NCBI RefSeq assembly: GCF_008360935.1 | Contig: NZ_SRXO01000006.1 | Location: 124,001 to 188,000, forward strand | Origin: Siccirubricoccus phaeus | GTDB lineage: Bacteria > Pseudomonadota > Alphaproteobacteria > Acetobacterales > Acetobacteraceae | Length of the DNA: 64,000 nucleotides | Direction of reading: 5' to 3' | Part shown: one piece after another, positions 50,879-58,550 of the stretch | Position numbering within the stretch: the first letter of the stretch is position 1 | Layout: the number at the start of each line of letters is the position of its first letter | Position numbers and translations under genes: made by a program | Notes under the pieces: generated by a model | The model's input: only the letters and a program-made list of their open reading frames with translations | Database searches by the model: none | Told to the model about the DNA's origin: nothing

Positions 50879-51250
50879 CTAGCCCTGCGCCTTCTTCAGG
50901 ATCTCATCCGGCGTGGAGGAGACGACTTCCACGTATTTCGGCTTGAAGGCCGCCGGCCCGCCCTCGATGTGCTGGATGAAGGCGGGCTTCATCTCCTTCA
51001 GGATGGGCAGGATGGCGGCGTGCTTCTCGATGCTCGCCCATTCGGCGATGAGGAAGAAGCGCTGCGGATCGGTAGTGTCCCGGCACAGCACGCCGTCCTT
51101 CACCTGGGCCGAGGATTTGTGCATCGGGTTGTCCGGGCCGTAGTCGAATTCCTCGAAGAGGCGGATGAACTCCGCTTCCTTCCCCGGTGTCACCCGGAAA
51201 TCATAGATGTGGAGGAAGTTGCCGCGCGTCGCCAGCGGTTCCTGGGCCAT
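50879..51250 (-). CDS. ABM-domain antibiotic-biosynthesis/quinol monooxygenase-like protein
   Basis: A 123-residue dimeric alpha-beta barrel (ABM) protein. It has LHIYDFRVTPGKEAEFIRLFEEFD (first half), RFFLIAEWASIEKHAAI and PAFIQHIEGGPAAFKPKYVEV. GGAGAG precedes the ATG at 51250. Members are cofactor-free oxygenases or haem-binding; it is divergent from the Rieske oxygenase genes (123-base gap) and may act on the same ring. Confidence 0.85.
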   Translation of the reverse strand: MAQEPLATRGNFLHIYDFRVTPGKEAEFIRLFEEFDYGPDNPMHKSSAQVKDGVLCRDTTDPQRFFLIAEWASIEKHAAILPILKEMKPAFIQHIEGGPAAFKPKYVEVVSSTPDEILKKAQG

Positions 51251-51373
51251 GGGGGCTCTCCGCAAGGGTGATGCGGCAAGGCTATGCCGCGGCGCCGGCG
51301 GCGCGCAATGCGGCATCCGTTGCTTCGGGCAAAAAAGCGGGGCATACTGAGTAATCGCCGGAGACACACCCCG

Positions 51374-52633
51374 ATGGACATCTCCCCCGAGCTCACGCCC
51401 ATGCCTGGCCGCTATGTCTGGCCGGGCGACGACCTGAACCGCATCCCCGACTGGGTCTATACCGACCCATGGGTCTATGAGCGGGAGGTGGAGCGGATCT
51501 TCCACGGGCGCTGCTGGAATTACGTGGCGCTGGAGGCGGAGATCCCGAACCCTGGCGACTTCATCCGCAGCAATGTCGGGCCGACGCCGGTCGTCGTCTC
51601 CCGCGCCAAGGATGGCTCCATTGCGGTGTTCGAGAATCGCTGCGCGCATCGCGCGGCGGAATTCTGCCGGGAGCTGACGGGCAATGTGAAGGAGTTCGTC
51701 TGCCCCTATCACCAATGGACCTATGACCTGAAGGGCAGTCTGCAGGGCGTGCCCTTCCGCCGCGGCGTCGCCGGCAAGGGCGGCATGCCGAAGGAATTCA
51801 GGCCAAGCGAGCACAACCCGCGCCAGCTTGCCGTCACCACCCATCGTGGCGTCGTCTTCGCCAGCTATGCCGCCGATATGGAACCGCTGGCCGAGTATCT
51901 CGGCGCCGAGGTGATGCGGGAATTCGAGGCGACCTTCGATGGCCGCAAGCTGGTGGTGCTGGGCCACTACCGGCACAGCCTGCCAGGCAATTGGAAGCTG
52001 TACCACGAGAACCTGAAGGACCCTTACCACGCCACCTTGCTGCACACCTTCCTGGTCGCCTTCGGGCTGCTGGTGGCGGGGAACAAGTCGCTGATGCTGG
52101 CGGACAGCTCCGGCCGCCATGGTGTGATGTGCAGCGCGAAATCCGACCCGAGCAAGCTGAAGGCCGAGGACAAGGCGGAGATGCGCGCCTATCGCGAAGG
52201 CATGCGGCTCGCCGATCCGCGGATGATGGAATTCGTCGACGAATTCGACAGCCCATGGTCCGTGACCATGGCGACGATCTGGCCGAACCTGATCGTGCAG
52301 CGGGAGATGAACACGCTGGGCATCCGCCAGCTCATCCCGCAGGGGCCGAACGAGTTCATCATGAAATGGACCATGTTCGGCTTCGCGGGCGACAGCGAGG
52401 AGATGACGCGGCACCGGCTGCGCCAGGGCAACCTCATGGGCCCGGCCGGCTTCCTCGGCCTGGAGGACAACGAGGCCATCAAATTCGTCCAGGACGGCAT
52501 GCTGCGCGTCCCGGGCAAGGAGCATTACGTGGCGCTGGATCCGGAGACGCCCTTCGGCACCTCGGAGACCCTGATTTCCGAATCCGCCATCCGCGCCATG
52601 TACCGCCATTGGCGCGAGGTGATGGGGCTGTGA
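51374..52633 (+). CDS. Rieske non-haem iron aromatic-ring-hydroxylating oxygenase, alpha subunit
   Basis: A 419-residue large subunit. The Rieske ligands are C90, H92 (NRCAHR), C110 and H113 (VCPYHQW). The mononuclear iron site has the bridging D216 and H219, H224 in KDPYHATLLH. It has a long catalytic domain with MATIWPNLIVQ. It would dihydroxylate or hydroxylate an aromatic acid. The stop overlaps the beta-subunit GTG. No reductase or ferredoxin gene is adjacent. Confidence 0.94.
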   Translation: MDISPELTPMPGRYVWPGDDLNRIPDWVYTDPWVYEREVERIFHGRCWNYVALEAEIPNPGDFIRSNVGPTPVVVSRAKDGSIAVFENRCAHRAAEFCRELTGNVKEFVCPYHQWTYDLKGSLQGVPFRRGVAGKGGMPKEFRPSEHNPRQLAVTTHRGVVFASYAADMEPLAEYLGAEVMREFEATFDGRKLVVLGHYRHSLPGNWKLYHENLKDPYHATLLHTFLVAFGLLVAGNKSLMLADSSGRHGVMCSAKSDPSKLKAEDKAEMRAYREGMRLADPRMMEFVDEFDSPWSVTMATIWPNLIVQREMNTLGIRQLIPQGPNEFIMKWTMFGFAGDSEEMTRHRLRQGNLMGPAGFLGLEDNEAIKFVQDGMLRVPGKEHYVALDPETPFGTSETLISESAIRAMYRHWREVMGL

Positions 52634-53118
52634 CCGATCCGCGCCTGGAAGCGCTGCTGCTGCGCGCCGAGATCGAAGCCTTCAACACCGAATACTGTGC
52701 GCTGCTGGACCGCCAGGATCTGGAAGCCTGGGTGCAGTGCTTCGCCGAGGACGGGTTCTACACCGTCATCAGCCGGGAGAATTTCGAGCGCAACCAGCCG
52801 GTCGGCCTGATCTATTGCGAGGGGCGCGGCATGATCCAGGACCGCGCCTTCGCCCTGCTGAAGACGGCGATGTTCGGGCCGCGCTACCTGCGGCACATGG
52901 TGTCGAATCTCAGCGTTACGCCGGGCGAGGGCGAGGTGGCCGCTCGGGCCAATTTCGTGGTGTTCGAGGTGCTGACCGACCGCCCCGAGGCGCGCGTGCT
53001 GCAAATGGGCGAATACCGCGATGTCTTCGTCCGCGAAGGCAGGGCGCTGAAGCTGCGCGAGCGCCGCTGCATCTACGACAACCTGCTGATCCCGACGGCC
53101 CTGTGCATTCCCGTTTAA
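52630..53118 (+). CDS. aromatic-ring-hydroxylating dioxygenase beta subunit
   Basis: A 162-residue SnoaL-like small subunit. Features are EIEAFNTEYCALLDRQDLEAWVQCFAEDGFY (split region 15-45), RYLRHMVSNLSV and RVLQMGEYRDVFVREG. The GTG start overlaps the alpha stop (GTGA), giving tight coupling. It is structural for the alpha3beta3 oxygenase. A type-C element follows at once. Confidence 0.9.
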   Translation: MTDPRLEALLLRAEIEAFNTEYCALLDRQDLEAWVQCFAEDGFYTVISRENFERNQPVGLIYCEGRGMIQDRAFALLKTAMFGPRYLRHMVSNLSVTPGEGEVAARANFVVFEVLTDRPEARVLQMGEYRDVFVREGRALKLRERRCIYDNLLIPTALCIPV

Positions 53119-53127
53119 CTCATGGTT

Positions 53128-53199
53128 TCCAGAGGCCCTTCGGGCCTTTGGCGAGGGGGTTGGACGCACTGCGTCCAACGAGGGAGCAGAGCTCCCCTC
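53128..53199 (-). repeat. Type-C three-hairpin element, complete copy
   Basis: CCAGAGGCCC-TTC-GGGCCTTTGG (53130-53151), GTTGGACGCA-C-TGCGTCCAAC (53159-53179) and GAGGGAGC-AGA-GCTCCCCTC (53180-53199). It lies between convergent genes; its end supplies the TGA stop of the MarR gene (53198-53200). Confidence 0.8.
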
Positions 53200-53755
53200 A
53201 GGCCGCCGGGCCCAGCGCCGCCCGCCCGCTGCCATTGTTCGCATCCACCAGCCGCAGCAGCAGCGCCATGAATTGCTCCCGCTCCGCCGCGTCCAGCGGT
53301 TCCAGGAAGCGTTCCTGCGCCCTGCGCATGGCGGCGAGCATCGCCCGGGTCGTCTTCTCCCCCTCGGGCGTCAGCCGCGCCAGCACCGCCCGGCGGTCCG
53401 CTGCGTTGCGCTGCCGCTTCACCAGCCCGCGCTGCGCCAGCCGTGCCAGCACATCCGCCACATTGGTGCGGTCGATGCCCACTTCCTGGGCCAGCCCCGC
53501 CTGATCGATTCCCGGCCGCAGGGACAGCGTGGTGAGCACCGCGTACTGCACCGGGGTGATTTCGTAATGCTGGCATTCCTCGGCGAAGATGGCCGTATGG
53601 ATCTGGTGCAGCCGCCGCACCAGGAAGCCCGGCCGGCGCCAGAGCGGCAGGCGTTCCATGAGCTGCCGCAGCTCCGGGTCCTGAACCGCCTCGGCGACCG
53701 TTGCTGCCGCTGCTTCCGCGCTGCTGCCTTGCGCCATGCCGCCTTTGCCTCGCAT
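53198..53755 (-). CDS. MarR-family transcriptional regulator
   Basis: A 185-residue winged-helix regulator. It has PLWRRPGFLVRRLHQIHTAIFAEE, the recognition region ITPVQYAVLTTLSLRPGIDQAGLAQEVGIDRTNVADVLARL (residues 65-108) and the wing KRQRNAADRRAVLARLTPEGE. It is divergent from the molybdenum hydroxylase operon with a gap of about 96 bases, so it is the likely aromatic-responsive repressor of that operon. An alternative start is the ATG at 53737. Confidence 0.92.
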   Translation of the reverse strand: MRGKGGMAQGSSAEAAAATVAEAVQDPELRQLMERLPLWRRPGFLVRRLHQIHTAIFAEECQHYEITPVQYAVLTTLSLRPGIDQAGLAQEVGIDRTNVADVLARLAQRGLVKRQRNAADRRAVLARLTPEGEKTTRAMLAAMRRAQERFLEPLDAAEREQFMALLLRLVDANNGSGRAALGPAA

Positions 53756-53796
53756 GGCGGCACAGTAGTCCGTAGCGGCCTTCCCGACAAATCGGA

Positions 53797-53826
53797 TTGA
53801 CGGGCGCAGGCGACATAATCAGCATA
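53797..53826 (+). promoter_or_regulatory. Putative promoter of the molybdenum hydroxylase operon
   Basis: TTGACG at 53797 followed after 14-18 bases by TAATCA/AGCATA, with CCGA-CAAA-TCGG symmetry just upstream (53784-53795) that may be a MarR half-site pair. It lies 26 bases before the coxL-like start. The -10 match is weak. Confidence 0.35.
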
Positions 53827-53851
53827 CCCCCTATTCGGCCGGGAGCAGCAG

Positions 53852-56497
53852 ATGGACGGACTGCCGGTTCAGGGAGAGGGCATCGGCGCCCGGGTCCGCC
53901 GCAAGGAGGATGCGCGGCACCTGGCCGGGCGCGGGCAATTCGTCGGCGATATCCGCATCGCCGGCATGCAGGATGTCGCCTTCCTGCGCAGCCCGGTGGC
54001 GCATGCGCGCATCCTCTCCCGCCGCCGGCCGGCAGGGATGGAAGGGCGTATTTTCTTCCTGGATGACCTCGCCGGCGTCGCGCCCATCGTCACCCGCTCC
54101 GCCATCCCCGGCTACAAGCTTTCCGAATGGCCGGTGATGGCGGCGGATAGGGTGCGCTATGTCGGTGAGATCATCGCCATGTGCGTCGCGCCCAGCCGCG
54201 CCGCGGCGGAGGATCTGGCGGAGCTGGTGGAGGTGGAATTCGCCGAGCTGCCGCCAGTGACGAGCTGCGCCGAAGGCCGCGCCCCCGGCGCCGCGCTGCT
54301 GCATGAGCAGTGGGGCGACAACCTCTTCCTGCAGACCACCATCGACACCGGCATCGCCGAGGTCGCCGCCACCGCGCCGGTGAAGGTGGAGCTGGATCTC
54401 TCCTGCGCCCGGCAGGCGATGCATCCGATGGAGGGCAAGGGCGTCGTCGCCTTCTGGGACCATCGCGCGGCGCAGCTCGTGGTGCACAGCTCCACCCAGG
54501 TGCCGCATCTCATTCGCGCGGGGCTGGCGGAGGTGCTGGGCATTCCGCAGGCCATGGTACGGGTGGCGCCGCCGGATGTGGGCGGCGGCTTCGGCTATAA
54601 ATGCCTGCTGCAGCCGGAGGAGATCGCCGTTGCCTGGCTGGCGCTGACGCGCAAGGCGGCCTTCCGCTGGGTGGAGGATCGCCGCGAGCATCTGACCGCC
54701 GGCGCCAATGCCCGCCAGCACCATTACAAGCTGACGGCCTATGCGGACCGGCGCGGCCGCCTGCTGGGGCTGGATGCGGAGGTGGAGGTGGATACCGGCG
54801 CCTATTCCGTCTGGCCCTTCACCGCCGTGCTGGAAGCGGCGCAGGCCGGCGGCAACCTCCCCGGCCCCTACGACTTCCGCGCCTATCGCTGCAAGGTCTT
54901 CTCCGTCGCCACCAACAAGCCGCCCTTCGCCCCCTATCGCGGCGTGGCGCGGCCGGGGGTGTGCTTCGCCATCGAGCTGACGATCGACGCCATCGCCCGC
55001 GCGGTCGGGCGGGAGGCGGCGGATGTGCGGGCGGAGAATCTCGTGCCGGGTGCGGCGATGCCCTATGTGAACGTCACGAACAAGCACTACGACAGCGGCG
55101 ACTACCCCGCCTCGCTCGCCACGGTGCGGGAGATGATCGGGCTGGAGGAATTCCGCGCGGGCCCGAAGCGCGACGCGCGCGGCCGCTGGCTCGGCATCGG
55201 CTTCGCCACCTATACCGAGCAATCCGCACACGGCACCAAGGTCTTCGCCGCCTGGGGCCTGCCGCTGGTGCCGGGCTATGACCAGGCCAGCGTGAAGCTC
55301 ACGCCCGATGGCGCGCTGGAGGTGAAGGCCGGCATCCACACCATCGGCCAGGGGCTGGAAACCACGCTGGCGCAGCTCGCGCATGAGATGACGGGCGTGC
55401 CCTTCGCCGATATCCGCGTGACCTTGGGCGATACCGCGACCACGCCCTTTTCCACCGGCGCCTATGCCTCGCGCGGCATCGTCATGGCGGGCGGTGCCGT
55501 CTCCCGCGCCGCGGAGGTGGTGGCGGGGCGCATCCGCGCCATTGCCGCGCATCTGCTGCAGGCGGATCCGGCTGTGTTGACCTTCGCCGAAGGGCGCATC
55601 CATGCCGGCGCCGCCAGCCTCTCCTACGCCGATATCGGCCGAGTCTGGTATATGCGGCCGGACCAGCTCCCGGAAGGCGTGGACAGCGGCGGGCTGGAAG
55701 CGACCGAGGCCTACAAGCCAGCCACCGACAACGGCGTCTTCTCCTTCGCCAGCCACGCCGCGAAGGTCGCCGTGGATGCCGAGACCGGGCTGGTCGAGAT
55801 CCTCGACTACTGCATCGCCGAGGATTGCGGCCGCATGGTCAACCCGATGATCGTCGAGGGGCAGACCTATGGCGGCGCCGCGCAAGGCGTCGGCACCGCG
55901 CTGTTCGAGGAAAGCCCCTATGATGCCGCGGGCCAGCCTCTGGCCGCGACGCTGCTGGACTATCTGCTGCCCGGCCCGGCGGAGCTGCCGCGCTTCCGCA
56001 TCCGCCACAGCGAGACGCTCTCGCCGCATACGGCGCATGGCATCAAGGGGGTGGGGGAGGGCGGCGCCATCGCCCCGGCGGGCGCGCTGGTGAACGCCAT
56101 CAATGACGCGCTCTCGCCGCTCGGTGCGGTGCTGGCGGATATTCCTGCCTCGCCGGCGCGCATCCTGGCGGCGCTGGCCAAGGCGCAAGCCGCTGCCGTA
56201 GGCATAGAGGCGCAAGCCCTGCCCACGCGCACAGAGGCGCAAGCCCTGCCCGCGCGCGCAACGGCGCAGACCTTCCCCGCGCGCGCAACGGCGCAGACCT
56301 TCCCCGCGCGCGCAACGGCGCAGACCTTCCCCGCGCGCGCAACGGCGCAGACCTTCCCCGCGCGCGCAACGGCGCAGACCTTCCCCGCGTGCGCAACGGC
56401 GCAGACCCTCCCCGTGCGCGCAACGGCGCAGACCCTCCCCGTGCGCGCAACGGCGCAGACCCTCTCCGCGCGCGCAACGGCGCGCGACGCGTCGTGA
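53852..56497 (+). CDS. xanthine dehydrogenase-family molybdopterin-binding large subunit (CoxL-like) with repeat tail
   Basis: An 881-residue large subunit of a molybdenum hydroxylase. It starts with the usual GARVRRKEDARHLAGRGQFVGDI region, has GGGFGYK (244-250) in the Mo-cofactor region, APYRGVARPGV, and the active-site glutamate E736 in GVGEGGAIAPAGALVNAI. The CO-dehydrogenase loop VAYRCSFR is absent, so it is a generic aromatic/heterocycle or aldehyde hydroxylase. About residue 780 onward is a tail of roughly eleven nine-residue repeats (consensus ATAQTFPAR) with no family counterpart. The stop overlaps the next GTG. Confidence 0.93.
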   Translation: MDGLPVQGEGIGARVRRKEDARHLAGRGQFVGDIRIAGMQDVAFLRSPVAHARILSRRRPAGMEGRIFFLDDLAGVAPIVTRSAIPGYKLSEWPVMAADRVRYVGEIIAMCVAPSRAAAEDLAELVEVEFAELPPVTSCAEGRAPGAALLHEQWGDNLFLQTTIDTGIAEVAATAPVKVELDLSCARQAMHPMEGKGVVAFWDHRAAQLVVHSSTQVPHLIRAGLAEVLGIPQAMVRVAPPDVGGGFGYKCLLQPEEIAVAWLALTRKAAFRWVEDRREHLTAGANARQHHYKLTAYADRRGRLLGLDAEVEVDTGAYSVWPFTAVLEAAQAGGNLPGPYDFRAYRCKVFSVATNKPPFAPYRGVARPGVCFAIELTIDAIARAVGREAADVRAENLVPGAAMPYVNVTNKHYDSGDYPASLATVREMIGLEEFRAGPKRDARGRWLGIGFATYTEQSAHGTKVFAAWGLPLVPGYDQASVKLTPDGALEVKAGIHTIGQGLETTLAQLAHEMTGVPFADIRVTLGDTATTPFSTGAYASRGIVMAGGAVSRAAEVVAGRIRAIAAHLLQADPAVLTFAEGRIHAGAASLSYADIGRVWYMRPDQLPEGVDSGGLEATEAYKPATDNGVFSFASHAAKVAVDAETGLVEILDYCIAEDCGRMVNPMIVEGQTYGGAAQGVGTALFEESPYDAAGQPLAATLLDYLLPGPAELPRFRIRHSETLSPHTAHGIKGVGEGGAIAPAGALVNAINDALSPLGAVLADIPASPARILAALAKAQAAAVGIEAQALPTRTEAQALPARATAQTFPARATAQTFPARATAQTFPARATAQTFPARATAQTFPACATAQTLPVRATAQTLPVRATAQTLSARATARDAS
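56191..56484 (+). repeat. 27-bp tandem repeat at the 3' end of the coxL-like gene
   Basis: Period exactly 27 bases (nine codons). Five adjacent units from 56258 encode ATAQTFP followed by AR/AC, then three ATAQTL units with GTGCGC variants; about three degenerate units (EAQALPTRT, EAQALPART, KAQAAAVGI) precede. It keeps frame throughout and ends 10 bases before the next gene's GTG. Confidence 0.9.
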
Positions 56498-57318
56498 AGT
56501 CGGCTGCCTTCGAACACCTCCGCGCCGCCAGCATCGGCGAGGCGGCGGCGCTGCTGGCGGAGGGCGAAACGCGGCTGCTGGCGGGCGGCCAGTCGCTGGG
56601 GCCGATGCTGAACCTCCGCCTCGCCAGGCCACGGCGGCTGGTGGATGTGAAGCGCATCCCGGCGCTGCGCGCGCTGGCGGCGGATGCACGGATGCTCCGC
56701 CTCGGCGCCGGCTGGACCCATGCGGAGATCGAGGATGGCGTGGTGGAGGATTCCACGCGTGGCCTGCTGCGCCATGTCGCGCACGGCATCGCCTATCGCG
56801 CCGTGCGCAACCGCGGCACCATCGGCGGCAGCTTGGCGCATGCCGATCCCGCGGCGGATTGGCTCGCCACCCTGGTCGGCCTCGGCGCCACGGTGACCAT
56901 CGAGGGCAGGGCCGGCGAGCAGCGCCGCCTCGCCGTGGAGAAATTCTGCCACGGCGCCTTCGCCACCGACCTCGCCGAGGACGAGGTGCTGGAGGCGGTG
57001 GAACTGCCGCGCCTGAGCCCGCAGGCGCGCTGGGGCTACCACAAGATCTGCCGCAAGACGGGCGAATTTGCCAAGGCCATCGGCATCGCCGTGCTGGATC
57101 CTGGGCGAGGCCTGGCGCGCATCGTCGCCGGCGCGGTGGACGGCCCGCCGGTCCTGCTGCCGGAGAGCAGCGCAGCGCTGCTCGCCAGCGGCGCGGCAGC
57201 GGCGGGGGCGGCGCTGCCGGAGGAGGTCGCGCTGCGCCTGGCGCATCTGCCGGCGGCGGAGCAGGCGCTGCGTCTGGTCGCGCTGCGCCGTGCCCTGGCC
57301 GGGCTTGCGGGCGCATGA
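56494..57318 (+). CDS. FAD-binding medium subunit of molybdenum hydroxylase (CoxM-like)
   Basis: A 274-residue FAD-binding subunit. Motifs are LLAGGQSLGPMLNLRLARP (near residue 30; the AGGQS FAD motif) and NRGTIGGSLAHADPAADW near residue 110 (TIGG). A CO-dehydrogenase FAD C-terminal-type domain follows. The GTG start overlaps the coxL-like stop (GTGA); the upstream in-frame sequence is only repeat DNA. It passes electrons from the iron-sulfur subunit to the acceptor. Confidence 0.92.
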   Translation: MKSAAFEHLRAASIGEAAALLAEGETRLLAGGQSLGPMLNLRLARPRRLVDVKRIPALRALAADARMLRLGAGWTHAEIEDGVVEDSTRGLLRHVAHGIAYRAVRNRGTIGGSLAHADPAADWLATLVGLGATVTIEGRAGEQRRLAVEKFCHGAFATDLAEDEVLEAVELPRLSPQARWGYHKICRKTGEFAKAIGIAVLDPGRGLARIVAGAVDGPPVLLPESSAALLASGAAAAGAALPEEVALRLAHLPAAEQALRLVALRRALAGLAGA

Positions 57319-58415
57319 GGCCGCGCCCCGTCGCCCTCACAGTGAACGGCGACCCCGCCACCCTGCTGGTGGAGCCGCGCACCCATCTGGCGGATGCGCT
57401 GCGGGAGCAGCTCAACCTCACCGGCACGCATCTGGGCTGCGAGCAGGGCGTCTGCGGCGCCTGCACCCTGCTCATCGACGGCAAGCCGCAGCGCGCCTGC
57501 CTCGCCTTCGCGGTGGATTGCGAGGGCAGTGCGGTGACGACCATCGAGGGCTTCGACGCCGACCCTACCATGGCGGCGCTGCGCGAGGCCTTTTCCGCGC
57601 ACCACGCGCTGCAATGCGGCTTCTGTACTCCGGGGATGCTGGTGACGGCGCGGGATGTCGTGCTGCGGCTGGGCGAGATCCCGGAAGCGCGGCTGCGCGA
57701 GGAGCTGGCGGGGAATCTCTGCCGCTGCACCGGCTATGTCGGCATCGTCGCGGCGGTGCAGGCCGTGGCGGCGGGCCGGGCGCCGCAGCCCGCCGCGGTG
57801 CCGCTGGTGCCGGAGGCGAGGCGCATGGCCCAGCCGGAAGCGGCGGCGCCGGCTGCCGCCCCGGCGCCGCGGCCCGCCCCCTCCGGTGGCGGCAACAGCC
57901 TGACGGAGCGCGTCGCCATCGCCGCCCCGCCCGATGCCGTGTGGGCGGTGCTCTCCGATCTGCCGCGCCTTGCCGCCTGCTTGCCCGGCGCGGTGCTGGA
58001 CCGGGTTGAGGGCGACCGGGTCACCGGCAGCGTGGCCGTCGCTCTCGGCCCGATCCGCGCCCGCTTCGCCGGCAGCGGCGAGGTGGCCCTGGATGCCGCC
58101 GCCCGCGCTGGTCGGCTGCGCGGCCAGGGCGGCGATGCCGGCACCGGCAGCCGGGCCGAGGGCGAGATCGCCTGGCAGCTCCTGCCGGCGCCGGGCGGCA
58201 GCGAGGTGGAGGTGACGCTGGGCTGGCGCCTGACCGGCGGCCTCGCCCAGTTCAACCGCGCGGGCCTGGTGCGCGACGTGGTGCGCCGCGTGGCGCAGGA
58301 TTTCGCCCGCAATCTGGAGGCGTTGATCGCCGGCGAGACGCCGCCGCCGGCCCGCCCCATCGGCGTGCTGGCGCTGCTGTGGGGGATTTTGCGCAGCCGC
58401 CTGTTCCGGCGCTGA
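57315..58415 (+). CDS. fused [2Fe-2S] small subunit (CoxS-like) and CoxG-like SRPBCC domain
   Basis: A 366-residue fusion. Residues 1-155 are a typical small subunit: plant-type ferredoxin cluster C42, C47, C50, C62 and the second cluster C101, C104, C136, C138. A Pro/Ala linker (about 160-195) leads to a CoxG/SRPBCC domain (VAIAAPPDAVWAVLSDLPRLAACLPGA, 200-226) ending with a hydrophobic segment (IGVLALLWGILRSRLF) that could dock the enzyme at the membrane. CoxG proteins anchor CO dehydrogenase at the membrane; here the anchor is fused. It overlaps the CoxM-like stop by ATGA. Confidence 0.92.
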   Translation: MRPRPVALTVNGDPATLLVEPRTHLADALREQLNLTGTHLGCEQGVCGACTLLIDGKPQRACLAFAVDCEGSAVTTIEGFDADPTMAALREAFSAHHALQCGFCTPGMLVTARDVVLRLGEIPEARLREELAGNLCRCTGYVGIVAAVQAVAAGRAPQPAAVPLVPEARRMAQPEAAAPAAAPAPRPAPSGGGNSLTERVAIAAPPDAVWAVLSDLPRLAACLPGAVLDRVEGDRVTGSVAVALGPIRARFAGSGEVALDAAARAGRLRGQGGDAGTGSRAEGEIAWQLLPAPGGSEVEVTLGWRLTGGLAQFNRAGLVRDVVRRVAQDFARNLEALIAGETPPPARPIGVLALLWGILRSRLFRR

Positions 58416-58425
58416 CTCAAGGGTT

Positions 58426-58499
58426 CCAGGGGCCTTTCGGCCCTTGGCGAAGGGGGTTGGGCGCACTGCGCCCAACGAGGGGGAGCAGCGCTCCCCCTC
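58426..58499 (-). repeat. Type-C three-hairpin element, complete copy
   Basis: CCAGGGGCC-TTTC-GGCCCTTGG, GTTGGGCGCA-C-TGCGCCCAAC (58456-58476) and GAGGGGGAGC-AGC-GCTCCCCCTC (58477-58499). Relative to the copy at 53128 the middle stem carries a paired A-to-G/T-to-C change. Confidence 0.8.
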
Positions 58500-58550
58500 G
58501 ACAACGGCACGCCAGAAGCACGGCCCACAACAACACCGGGGCCTTCACGC

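Noticed and set aside
56191-56484. CRISPR array
   Set aside because: The repeat is contiguous with a 27-bp period and no spacers, in frame inside a coding sequence.
53831-57730. 1299-codon open frame on the minus strand across the molybdenum hydroxylase genes
   Set aside because: Antisense shadow of three clear genes with metal and cofactor motifs; the frame reads Arg/His-rich low-complexity.
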